Of a DNA stretch of 64,000 bases, positions 27,616 to 61,700 are shown one piece after another. Each line of letters opens with the position of its first letter. Within the stretch, counting starts at the first letter, position 1. Under the pieces are notes generated by a model, which worked only from the letters and a program-made list of their open reading frames with translations, had not been told where the DNA came from and ran no database searches. Source of the stretch: Himantopus leucocephalus (Eukaryota; Chordata; Aves; Charadriiformes; Recurvirostridae); contig RSEF01000001.1 of NCBI GenBank assembly GCA_003993805.1, positions 144,056,536-144,120,535 on the forward strand, given 5' to 3'. The translations under genes were made by a program, and so were the position numbers.

Positions 27616-30600
27616 GTGAGTGCGGGGGCCGGCGGCGGCCCCGCGGTCTCGGCGGGGCCTGGTCAGGCCCGGCGTGGCGGGGGGGAGGGGGGCGGCGGCG
27701 GTGCGGAGGCCTGGCCGGTGCCGCGGGCAGGGTGAGGCGGAGCGGGAGCTGGAGCCGGGTGCCCGGGGGCGGCGGTCATTGTCCCTGACCGGGCCCATCC
27801 CCCGCCCGGGAGGCCGGGAGGGAGTGGGCCGGGCCGGGCCGGGCTCCAGGGGGCTCCACAGCCCCTCGGTGCGCCCACGGCGGCGGGGGGGGAGGCGCCG
27901 CTTCCGTTCCCCGCGCTGACCCGGGAGGTGTTGGGCGGCGGCGGCGGGTGCTGCGGGGACAGGAGGTCAGCGGGGACTCTGCTGAGGCCGCCTCGGACCT
28001 GCTGATGCCGGAGCGGCCCGGAGCAGCGGCATCCCACACCCGCCTCTCCCCGCCTCTGTGTGTGCGTGTGTGTCCGTGTACGCATCCACCCCCCGTGTGC
28101 TTTGCGGTCCGACGGATGTAGCTCTCGCCTTCAGCGAGGTTTGGGAGGGCCAAGAGCAAAGCTCGGGGCAGAGGCGACAAGAGGTGCCGTGGGGCTGTCA
28201 GCGCCGTGTCCTCCCCACCCACCCCCGCCCCCGGGTCTTGCCCGTTCCAGCAAACCCGCGTTGCCGTGAACCCGCGGGTGGGCAGCGGGGCACCGCAGGG
28301 CACCGCAGAGCTGAGGTCGCTGCGCTCTGTTACTGTAAGGACAGCGTTTTCCTCGGAGCTGAGCGAGGCATAAATACCAGCAGTCCCTGTTCCTGGTTAT
28401 TTATACGTGGCTACACACAGATTTACACCAGTTAGCGTGTTTATCATAACTTAAAGCAGTACAGGTTTTGTATAGCAGTCATATCTTAGTTCCAGTGTGT
28501 CTTCTGGTTTAGCTTAAGATATTTTCAGGATTGAGTCAGTCCAAAGCAAGATGAATTGGTGCCGATTTGACTGAATCTGTGTTTTCTGGTACTTTTTCAG
28601 CTGGTTTAGTTGGTAATGCACAATTATTCATACACATCTGAGAGGGTAGTAATGTCTCTGGAGGAATCGGTGATAGCAGTCTCCTTACTTGGCTCAACTC
28701 CATCCAGAACAGCAACACCTGATTTTTACTGCAATTCTTAAATGCCCCGAGTCACTTGTAAATATAGTTTAGCTTCCTGAAGTACAAGTGTTTAAAACAA
28801 AGGCCACTCAAATTGCTGGGAGTTTTTAATTACCTGCTTACCTTGTGTGTTTGTGGGCCTCAAGGAAAAGTGAATCTTCTGTGAAAGTTTTGCTGGGTGT
28901 GGACTGCTGGAGGAAGAGCATGGAAGAGGATGCCAGGAAGGGAGGGGAAGAAATATGCAAAAGGCATGGAAGGATCTCTGGTGACGGAAGCCACGTTGTG
29001 GCAGGCTGTGAGACACAGGGCTGGGCAGAGAGGGGCAGAGAACATGGATGACTAAGTCTTTCCCCTTGTTTTCATCTTTGCACTCTGAAGGACTAATCAG
29101 AAGCTATGAGGATTTTTCCTGTTTTTTTTTTTTAATATTGGTGTTGATGACGTGAGCTGACATTAATTAACTTTCTTTAGAGGCACACCCTGTTATCCTG
29201 ATAAACAGCTGTCTGTCTAAATGAGTGTCCATGCACTCCTCCACATCTGCCTTCAGCAAAACAACTGGTATTTCTGCCACTGCTTTTGTAAGAGTGATCA
29301 GACCAACTCTCCTTCCGCCCGCGCTGTGATGAGATAGGCTTGATTTCGGTGCAGTCTTGCCTTGTGGGTGTTCACCTGTCAGGAGGTAACGTAGGCTGGG
29401 TTGGTGTCGCAGCAAGCTGGCGAGCAATGTGGTTGCATGCAGTTAGGTTTGCTTTTCCTCTCAGGTGGCAGCAGGCACTTGCTGTCTGCGGGGAAGGGAG
29501 GAAATGTGCTGGGAGTCTTCCAGCGAGGGCTCATTTCTCTGGTGTGGCTGGGGAAGGCAGCCTGGACTTCCCGCCTCCTGGCAGCACTTCAGCGTGGCAT
29601 TGCCGATTCTGAATAAATAAGGGGTTTCTTTTGGCTTTCTGGTGTTTTTGTGACTGAAGGTGAAAAAGCTAAAGTCTCCATTACAGTTTGAACACGTTGG
29701 AGAGTTTTTGGTAGGCAGGAAGTTGTTGTGGTTTGTCTCTGGGACCATGACAGGAACGGATTTAACACACTTCTGGCATCCCCTTAGAAAGGGGTAGGCA
29801 TAAGCGGCTGGGGATGGTGCTGTGACATTTAAGGTGCTGTAATAGATGGGTGTTAAAGGCCTCTAATTCAGTGCATTATAGAAATGGCCCACCAATAAGT
29901 TTAAGGGTTGTGCTTTCTTTGTGTAAAAAAAAAAAAAAGTGTTTATTTGGGAGTGAAATACCTAATTTATTATGTGATACAGATTTATCCTGCTCAGTCT
30001 TTCCAAGTTGGCATTGTAATCTGTTTTTCTGCAAAGGTGAGGCATCGCCTGCTAATTAGTGTCATTAAATGGGTTGGTTTTAAATGAGAACACACTGAGC
30101 TCAAGTTACATACTCAGTAGATCTACTCAGTTATTTTTATTCTTTTGCTCAAATACACAGGGGCAGGGGAATACTTTGTATTTATCCCTAGCAATTACTT
30201 AAAATTTGTTTAGTGGTTTGTTAAGAAATTCTGTATGTTCTAACTAGGCCTGTACTTTCTCTAGTAGGTCTTCATCCTACTGTAAGTGCAAGGGGAAATG
30301 ATATTTTTTTTATATCTATCTATTCTGTGTAGCAAGCAGAGGAGAGTGATGCCCATGTGCTGCCCCTACGTGGGATGGTTACTTTGCTAGCATGAGGCCT
30401 GGTTGTCTGTTAATGATCCTTGGTATTGGGGTACAAACATGTATAAAGCCTGCCTTCCCCAGCTTGTGCCAAAGAAAAAGGATAAAGCTGAGATGGAGGA
30501 CAAAAAGTTCTTTAAATCCGCAGTGGCTGCAGTTTTGGGATGCCAGAGGGGTGCTTCTGGTGCTGGGGAGGCCATATCTCTCGGCAGAGCAACAGGAGTG

Positions 30601-33600
30601 TCAGAGCTCACCGTGCTCCTTGGGTCATGGCACATCCAGCAGGAATGTGGGCTTGTGGTGCTGCCTCCTGCCATCACTGCCCACTGTTCCCAGCCGTGCT
30701 GCTACAGCCACCTGGGGAGATGCTGTGGACAAGATCAGGAAATTTGGAAATACAGCGTGGCAAGAAAAAGGAAAAATGGAAGGGGGGGAAGGAATAGCCC
30801 TGTCACCTCCCTGGTGGTGAGGATTCAAGGTGTGAGGCTGCAGTGACCTGGGGGTGGTGCCACCAGACCTGCCACAAAATATTTTGGAGAGCCAAAGCAT
30901 AACCTTGGAGATGCGGAAGGTGCTCTGAGAGCGACAAGAGCCCAGGAGAAGGCATCTGTAATCAAAAAGAGCACTCATTGAATATTGGAGAGCTGTAAGG
31001 AAACTGAGGATGCAAATTTGGATCTCAGTCGCTTGAATTGATCTGTTACCTGCTGTGTTGCCTAAAAGAGGGAATGGTTTAGAAATCCCTCAGCCAAGTT
31101 TCATTTGCCTCAGCTGAAGTGTGTGTCCTTGACTTAAACAGCTGTTCTAGCTCATAGTCTTCAAACCTGCCACATATGTCCTGCCCTGAGGTGATGTGCC
31201 TTGAGTTGGGTGTCACCTTCCTGGGCTGGCAGAGCTGTAACCAGCTCCAGGCACCTCTCTGGTGCTGGGGCAGCGATGCTGGAGCACGGGGCAGGGCTGT
31301 GCTGCACACTTTGTGACATCCTTCCCCCAGCCCCTGCAGGGCTGGGGGTGGTGGATGAAGGTGCCAGTTGGTAGCTGTGGTTTTGAGGTTGAAGGTTTTT
31401 AGTAGAAAAATTGGGGAGAAATGGGTGTGTGCACGACCTAGCACAGCACTGGGAGCCTCTGCCTGTGGTGATGGTACCCAAGCCAGTCTGGGGAGCATTG
31501 GCTAAAGGAGATGTGAAGTCCTGTTGCAGGTTCAGAAGCATTCAAGCCACTTTGCTGGGAGATGTTTTTCTGTTCTTTTGCTCTTTCCTGGGCATTTGCT
31601 GTTGAAGGTGGTAGGATTTGCCTGGAAGCTGAATGGTCAAGATCATGCCAGGTTTGTGTCCTGCTTGGACAACGGCTGAGGTGGGAGCTGCGTGGAACAG
31701 CCTTTGAATCATATGTTTTAACTTACCTACTAGAAAAGTTGCTGGTTATATACCTTTCACTTAAGGATAGGGTAAATGGTGTTCTGTATTGCAGGCTTCA
31801 AGATCTTTCCCTTTTTTTTTTCCTCCTCCAAGTCTGGATTGCAGCTGAGCTTTTAATTTGATTGTATTTCTATCAAATACTTGGCTGTCTTGGTGTTGAG
31901 GCTCTCATTTCCTGGCTTTTCTTTCTTGACCGACACTGCAGCAGTACATGCTTTGGCATGTCCCTCGGAGCTTCCAATTGATCCCCTGCCTGGAAGACAG
32001 TCAATGGAAAGTTTGCAGCTGCTCCTTATCTTTTTGGGCAGAGTGAGGGAATGGTGAGCTGGGCAGTTTTTGCACCAGGGGTGAGTCTTTCTGTCTGATA
32101 TATGACTCAACCTATGAAAGACTTGCTTATCTCTTCCTCCTCTAAAAGATTTGGGAGGCAGTGGCAATGGTGGTCAGGCAATCCCTTACAAAGGGGTGAG
32201 GAATGATGCCTCCCTTCACTACAGGCGAAATGGCAATTGAAGAGCAGCTTCTTGATGGTGAGCACTACTACTATTGACCTGCCCTTTGCATGTCCTGCAT
32301 AGGGTTTCTTCCATGTTCTGTTGTAGATGATTTAAGGCACCTGAAAGGCATGTAAAGCAGTCCATGTATTTATGGTTTGTTTACAGGAGAGTTAACTACT
32401 TCTACTCAGCCTGTGCTCTATCTGCAAGGTTTTAGCTATTAGGGGCTTGCTGGTGTGAGGCTCTTTGGGAGGAGCTCCAGTTTCCCTCCATTCAGCTGGA
32501 TGCCTGCAGTCATTTGTGATTTCTTGTATTTCATGCTGGAGAAGATCAAGGAGATTGCAGATTGCTCTGTTCAGGAGAGCAAGTTGTTAAAAATGTATAG
32601 CCTTTCTGAAAGGATATGCGTTCAGGTTGGCACATCCTATGCAATTTCTGGTCATTTTCAAGTTACTTCTCTCAAGATACTCCTTTCAGGTTTATAATAG
32701 ACAGATACTACAAGAATTTCGTACTTGTCAAAGCACTGATCTCTCAAGGGTGGAATCAAAGGAGAGCTGGCAGCAGGCTTGAGGCCATTTCCTCTGAGAG
32801 GCAAGCTGTCTGATTTCAATTCCAAAAGTCAAGGAAAAGAAAATAAAAGGTGGGGTTTCCATTTAAAAAATATCTAAGCACAGTTACTTATAACTCCTCC
32901 AGTGAGTCGCTTATTGTTGTAATGCAACAAATGCAAGAAGCACTATGAACCTAATAATATTGCTTCCTAGTTGAGAAAATAGTTCTTCATGTTTTCGTAG
33001 TGACAGCGTCCCATAAAGTACAGCAGGAGGACTTGGTGAAATTCAGAATCCAGAGCACAGCAGGTCCTGGTACTTTTGCTTTGATGTGTCCTGGCCTTTC
33101 AGAAGCACCTGTATGGGTGACTTGGGAACCATAGGGCCTTCACTTGATTCAAGTAATTCTGCTTATAAACAGGCTTGCTACCTGGGACTGTCCTACAAAA
33201 AGCTTTCTTTTGGTGTGGAATCGTATTGCTGGTCTAGGTGAGGTGATTGAAATCTGAATTTAGCAACGTGCTTACAAATTCTGTATAGATTAATTTGTGA
33301 TTCTGGTGTTCCTCTGGGACTCTTGATTAGGGTCGAGTGTCTGCTGCCTTCATATGCTGCATATTGTGTCTTGGACCTGGCTGTGAGGAAATTATATTGC
33401 GTGGGTCACTTTTTAGGAGGCACATTGAAACAAATGAACACTTTCTTTCCACTAAACAAAAGGAGTGTCTTCACTGGAAATTACAGTAGTCCTCTTTATC
33501 CTAAGGCAAGATCTAGAACATGCTGTCACAGTCCTTCTCACGCTTTTAGTACGATTGTTTAGCCAGTCTCAAAAGAATAAGGAATCTTTCATTTTGTATG

Positions 33601-35886
33601 TTCAGTTTCTAGCTTGATCAGTCTGCGATGAGAGATCCTGGCAGATCAGGTTCTGTACGATGGCTGGGTGGGGTTTAATGGTACTTTTGTCTTTTTGGTG
33701 CTTACATACTTACTTGAAAATGAAAGATAAAGTTCAGAATTGAAAGGAAGAATTTGAATGGCATGTAAAACACTGTCACTTTTTAAAGTTTACAAGAAGA
33801 GAGGGTAGTAGTGAATCTTTGAAGCTTGTGGGACGTGCACCTCTATTTGAAATGTGTTAGCCAGGGCATGTGGGTTTTTGCTTCTGAAATACTGTTCAGT
33901 TCAGTAAGGTGTGGGGTTTTTTTTTAATGGGTGAAAAATAGGAAAATGTTTTGGTCGCAATATTACTTTTCTTTGAAAAATAATGAGTACTGGCATTGGA
34001 GCATCATATTTAATTTTGGCTAATATGTTCTTAGGGTAAGCGCAGGGCCTCAAGTTAATTCATGCTATGCAGTCCTCATGCTATGCCTTTACGATCTAAG
34101 AGGCAATCCTAACTTCATATTTGAAAGTTCAGGGAACAAATATTATACGTTGTCTTTGGGGTACTTTGGGGTTGGTTTTTTTTTTTTTGCTTAGGTATCC
34201 CTTGCAACACTTCTTACAACTTCATGCCTTGTCACATGGAAAGACTCGTTACAGAGCAAATACTCTTATGGTAAATAGGAGACTTTTGAGATTTTAAAAA
34301 ATGAATTCAAGAGAGTTTTCTGCAGGACTATGCTGTTGCTATGTCTTGCAGATAATTGTCCAGTTAGCTTATGGTGCAACTTAATGAACAGGAAGTCAAT
34401 GTTTCCAGAATCGCTCTGAAATGTAGTAGATGGCTTCTCTAATGTCCACCTGTGGTGGTAGACATTGGAAGCAGCTGTACATTCTCCTCTAAGATACTGC
34501 TGTTCTAGCCATGAGCTAATTGTACAAAAAAAATCAAATAGAGCAATGGGTAATATTTTATTTGAACAATTGGGGGTGAAGGTGTGGGTGAGGCAATGGA
34601 TCAGGCATGTGGGTGCACACCTACTTCTTCAGGTTTTTTGCGTGCCTTAAAGCTTGCTGTTTTTTCTCCCCTTTCAATTTTAGTTGGTCAAGTAAAAGAT
34701 CCAGTTAAAGAAATTACTTAAGCACTGGGAGTGTCACAAAGTCCAGACTAGTTTTCTGTCTCCATGAGTGTCCGTGAGCGAATACTTAGAGAAAATACCA
34801 GAGCACATATGCAGTGACATTGACCTGGGTGTATTCTTCCAGTTTCAAGTGACTGGTTGTTCATTAATTTCAGAGCTGTTGATGGATCTGGTTTTGTATC
34901 TATTTATATTTCTGGCCTTTCCAGCATCTTGTGGTAATTAGGAGCTGTAGACATGGGCATGTGGTCCGAACTCTGACTTAACCAGTTACCTGATAATTTC
35001 ACTCTGCTTTAATCCTTGTATTTGCTAAATAATGAATAATCAGTTCCTTTCCTGTTCACCAGTTACATTACTGGTGAGTTGCATCCTTTCATCACTTATT
35101 TCCCAAGTTTCTAGTATCCTTTTGCAAAGAAAAGCAAGAAGGGTAGATTGCAGTGGTATTTTTCTCATTCTTCCATAGCTTTTATGAGAAGGGATGCCTA
35201 GAGCTACTTCCAGGATTCAGGAGCAGTTGCTTCTGTCATAGTGCATCCACTGTATATTTAAATGTGTGTCTAGGTAGTAGGTTATTAACAAGTTAAGTAT
35301 AAAAATGAAAAGTGATCGTTTTGTACATGGCTTTATTTGGATGAAGTGTGTGATGATACAACAGTTGAGACTTGATGGAGCAGTTAAAGCTTACGGGAGG
35401 TCTGTAACCATGTAAAAATATCAGTGTATATTACAAATTTGAAGCTCAGCATATATGAAGTTCAGAATATAACTCGATGCAAAAACATTTTTATTTGTAA
35501 ACTTGATTTTAAAGCTGTCTGTTTCTCCCCTCTCTAACATCTGTAGCATTTAATGCATACTAACAATTACGGCATTTTTTTCAGTTGCTGCAGCTTGCTT
35601 GTGAGATAATTATTAACATTTAAAAACAGTGAATAGACAGCATTACAAAATGGAGAGAAAAAGAGAGCAATGGTCAAATATTTAAATATTTATAAAGAAA
35701 ACAATCTGTGTTCTAAGATCAGCAATTAGGAAAAAAGTTACTTGCCTTAAGATGGGAATTAGAGGTAAAACATACCTCACCCCAACCTTGAAGCGTCTAA
35801 TACTAAACTTGTTAAAACCAACTCTCCCTGTTGCAATTTGTAGTGCAATTCTGTTACCAGACTAGTAAATTGTATCATTTTTACAG
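27616..35886 (+). other. BCLAF3 first intron (8.3 kb)
   Basis: A large intron between the presumed 5'UTR exon and the start-codon exon. It holds the 3' half of the CpG island, then moderately G+C-rich sequence with no recognised gene or repeat family, and a possible small exon at 32225-32257. Open frames near 30400-30850 and 31100-31500 lack protein features. Confidence 0.5.
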
Positions 35887-57590
<21,704 letters not shown>

Positions 57591-58750
57591 ACTGAGCTGT
57601 GATCCTGAAGTTGAAACAGATAACACAGCAAAGGGAGCATCTGTTCATTTTTTGACAACTTTGTCAAGACTTAAAATAGGATAAAGGAACTAACCCTGTA
57701 ACTTTCTCGATTAAAAATAACTTTATTTTTCAGTAGTGGAATGCTGCAGAACTTTTTTACAGTTTTAATAATTGCTTTTAAAGTCCAGTATTCAATTGAA
57801 ACGTTGTAGTATGTACCTTTAGTTCCTTTTACATACCAGTCTCAAGTAAAGAAGTCATTGAAGGGAGTCTTATTTATTGAATACTTTTTCTCTAAGCATG
57901 ATGTTACAGATGGAACCTGAGTTGTTATACCCAGAGGTTTATATGTTGGAAGTTTATTGCTTATGTAATAAAAAAGGAAAAAAAAAAAGTGCCTGAATTG
58001 TTTGGTAATAGCACATTAGCTCAGGATTTTCCAAGTAATGACCTTTTAGGTTGTGCAATAGATTTTACACCTCTGTTCAGTCATTTCTGTAAAACAGTAT
58101 TTTGTATTACTTTAGTTTAATGATATTCTTGGGTTTTCTGATGTGTATATACATTTGTAAATTGTTAGAATGTTGGGACAACTTTCAGTATTTGATTAAA
58201 ATGAATGGTAACAGGCAGGTATGTAATGTACTGTAGCAGTAGCTTATAACTGCACTGAAAGCATGCTTGGGTTTGTTAGAGGATTAGTTGGTCTGTATTC
58301 AAATTATGCTGTCTCATTATATTTTGGTGTATGACATTCTTGACCAAGCCACGTGTTCTCTAATCTTTTTCGTCATAAATGACTTGGTGATTTCCTGGAT
58401 TCTGAAATTGGGGCCTGAAGTATTTAATTACAAGAAAAACAAAAAACGTAAGTTTTTATAAGCATGTCTTCTAACAAAGCTGTTCATAATTGAAACTGCT
58501 TTAATGCAGATAGCTTGTAATTTTCTTCAAAATCCCAGTAATTCTCTGAACTTTACTGTACTGCAATATTGTTGTGCTGTGTGCAAAACTCAAATAGCCA
58601 GACATGTTTTATAAGCAGCTATAAACAATATTGTGCTTATTTCCTGTTTATAGCCTTTGCCTTAATATATCGTATATCATAGGGTTGTGTGTATGTATTA
58701 CAGATTTGTTTGGACTTTTTATTGCCGGTAAATTAAAGATGCATAGCAAG
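57591..58750 (+). other. BCLAF3: BCLAF3 3' untranslated region (end approximate)
   Basis: A+T-rich sequence after the stop. AATAAA at 57967-57972 is followed at once by an A-rich run and is the first good signal; ATTAAA at 58732 could serve a longer form. The true end cannot be fixed by eye. Confidence 0.5.
57967..57972 (+). terminator. Candidate polyadenylation signal of BCLAF3
   Basis: AATAAA 377 bp after the stop codon, with a T/G-containing region beyond the A-rich run. It is the best proximal candidate. Confidence 0.5.
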
Positions 58751-61700
58751 TAGTTTTCAGAGATGTTCTTATTCAAGAAAAAAGTTGTTCACCATATCCA
58801 CAGTATATGCAGGCTAATGTATTTCCATCATTTCCAAGACAGTGTTAGCCGTACAGAATGCAGGCTAGTCTCTGTTGTGGATAGTAGATCAGAATTCTAA
58901 TACTAGGTAAAGGTATGTTCAGAGAAAAGGAAATCTGTTTTTTGGGTGTAAAGTCAGAATGTGATTTCTACATGATTTTTTTTAATGTTTTTTTGACAAT
59001 GCCTTCAGTAGAGAGACTATTTGAAAGCTTAGGTATGGCTCAGAACAGCTAAAATAGTGTTACTTAAAATCTTCAATTCATGGAGTGTACTGCTTAGTGT
59101 TCATAGGGGATAAGCAGGCAGGAAGTGTGCCACGTTCATTGATGTTAATGGTCATTCAAAAGTGACAGCAGATGGTTTGTTTCTAAAACCTAAGTTTCAG
59201 ATGGTTTTTCTGTAACTTTGACATGCATACACAAAATGGGAAGCCAAAGGAAAGAAATTTCCTGGTCAAATAGAGGCAGGCAACTTTCTGCACATAAGAA
59301 AATATTTATTTACTTATGCTGTCAGTGATGAATCTGGCAAAATCATCCTGTGCAGGTTTACAGGGAGATGAAAATAAGGAATTGAAACAACAGGTTAAGT
59401 GAGTCAACCCAAAGCAAATGTGGAATAGCTGCAGTTGAGCAGCCTGCTGGCAGGGGAGTGCTGCATGTCCCCCTGCAGATGAGGGCAGGCTTATCCTCAA
59501 ACCCACAAGCTATTCACGCTGCTACTGAATGTGCTAAAGCACTGTAAAACACGTAAGAAGTGAAACCATATAATACATAGGACAAACTACTGAAGCTATA
59601 TTGTCTTATTCAACAGGATACTACTGTTTCTGTAAGCTTCCTGCAGTGTCCTTATTAAAGCCTGAAGAGGACTCGTTGTTGAGCAAATGGGGAGAGTGGA
59701 TACACGAAGAAGCTTCTGACATGGCAGTCTTGCTAACACTGTTTGGAAGTAATGCTGAAGTAGCCAGACTTCAGTCAGTTAATGCTGCTTTAACCAGGTT
59801 TAAAAGTATGACTGGCTTCTCTGGTTTTGTGCTTTCTTATCTTAACCAGTGCATGACTAGGTATCTCTAATTTGTGTTGTACTTCAACAGCTTAGCTTTG
59901 TTTTTTATTTCTACAACTGTGAGCAACATATTACAAACAGGTTTTTTTTGGCATGTTTACTGACTGATTTTTTTTTTTTTCCCTTGCCCACCCTTGGTCT
60001 TAAGATGAGTGTCATGATGAAACATAGTCACTGTTTGAGTTGCTTTAGCTTTTATTTAAGGTGATACCATTTGCTCAAATCACACTTTTTACTGATAATT
60101 TTACTTTGCTAATTTAGGATTCTGTCATGATAAAACTTCCTACATTTTATAAAATTAATACAGAAATTGAATTAAGTGACTGGCTTAGGTGCTAGAGGCA
60201 CCTTCAGTGGTATTATCTCATGTGAGACATTGCTATGTACGTTTATCTTTGTGAATTACAGAAACTTGTGTCTATATACTCATACACAAATCAGCTTATT
60301 TATTCTTCTAGCACAGAAAAGTTCTGGTGCACTGGAATATAATGTTTGGTTGAGAACAATGTATTGAAGTTACTGATTGGGTTGTGAAGGCACAAGAAAA
60401 AGCATTAAGTAGAAGAAAGGTCAATTTACTTGAATAACTTGGTGCCTTTCTGTATTGTGACTGCATTGTAGAAAACACCTGTACAAAGACTTAAGTAATA
60501 TCCTGATTATTGCATTGTTTCTAATGGGAGCATGGACTCATAACAGTTGTGAAAATAACCACTTACTCTAAATATGTGTATAAGCCTCAGAAGAAAAACA
60601 GTGTCTCTTGTATTAGTGAAGTCTGTCACTGCATTTGCATTGGAAGGGCAAGTTAAAAATGTATTTGTGTAAGAGCTTTCTAGCTTTCTGTTTTATACTT
60701 TGAAAATATAAATGTGAATTGCCTTTCTTTTGGTTGACTTGAAATGACTGTTAAATGCTCATGTCATATTCTTAATTGTTCACATGTGAAATTGTTTTTT
60801 TAATTGCTATCCAAAATGCAATGGGGTTTAATATGACTAGAGTCTTCCTTATAAGTGTCTGAAATAATAAGTTGTTGTGATGTTAGCATTTATATTGCTG
60901 ATCTGTTTAATCTCTACATAGATTGGTTAGAATCCTCATTTTAAACTTTGTGATGATTGAGTTCACAAGGTTAACAAAATTCTGGGGCTAGTAAGAAGCA
61001 ACATATTGCAGGGCTTCTACAAGCCTGCCTTAACTCTAATTAATTACAAGTTTAAAATCCCCTTACCTGATGTATTTTGATGGTCTTGAGACTTGGACAT
61101 AACTCTCAACTCAGGTAACTGATAGCAGAGGATGGGAGTAAATTCAGCTGATTGCCAGTTGTGATAAGGGTTTACCTGCTGCTTTTCTCCCAGGGCCTCA
61201 GGGTGAAACGCTGAATTTTCTTTATATGAACTTAGTTGCTTTAAACACAAGACAAAAAACAAAATTACACTTTTGTGGCATTAAAAAAGGCAGGGTTCTC
61301 AACTTGCTTGTTACGTATCAGCAGGTCATTTTCTGCCATGTCTTGGAAATGGATAGTGAGAGCTGCTTGGAGAAGATGATTAAAGATTATAGCAAAGAGA
61401 GACTTGAATTCTCAGTATCCACCTTAGAAGACTGTATATAGAGGGAGATCTTTAACTTCCTTGCTTTCTAAAGGGATCTCTTCCCATGCTGTGCAGAAAC
61501 ATGCTTCTTGCCTTTCTTTAAGCATCTGAACAGCCATCTACAAAGTTCTCTGTGGGAAAGCTCTCTAAAAGACAGACTTCAGACTTGCATCCTAATGAAT
61601 ATAAAAAAAATGTTTCTGCACGTAACTCTAGCCCTTGACAAACTTCATTCCACTGCTTCAGGATTTGAAGACAGGAGGTTCTTCAGCCTCCTTATGAAGG

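Larger units (their letters stand above)
26470..28320 (+). promoter_or_regulatory. CpG island, presumed BCLAF3 promoter
   Basis: About 1.8 kb of sequence very rich in G+C and CpG in an otherwise A+T-rich window. It contains several GC boxes (for example ggggcgggg near 27372), CGG repeats and no obvious TATA box, which is the usual form of a vertebrate housekeeping promoter. It lies 8 kb upstream of the BCLAF3 ATG and includes a good donor at 27616. Long open frames on both strands here (up to 296 codons) come from base composition. A divergent non-coding transcript is possible but not shown. Confidence 0.8.

Noticed and set aside
26845..27735. A 296-codon open frame on the + strand, the longest in the window, with equally long minus-strand frames at 26510-27193 and 27178-27798
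   Set aside because: These lie in the CpG island, where the lack of A/T-rich stop codons opens all frames. The products are Pro/Arg/Gly/Ala-rich with no domain, and splice signals run through them.
26400..28320. A divergent minus-strand gene sharing the CpG island
   Set aside because: Minus-strand ATG and donor-like sites exist near 26840, but no protein family or conserved exon follows upstream on that strand, so a divergent gene is not supported.
59601..59870. An 89-codon + strand frame downstream of BCLAF3
   Set aside because: I recognise no similarity to SH3KBP1 or any family, and there are no convincing splice sites.
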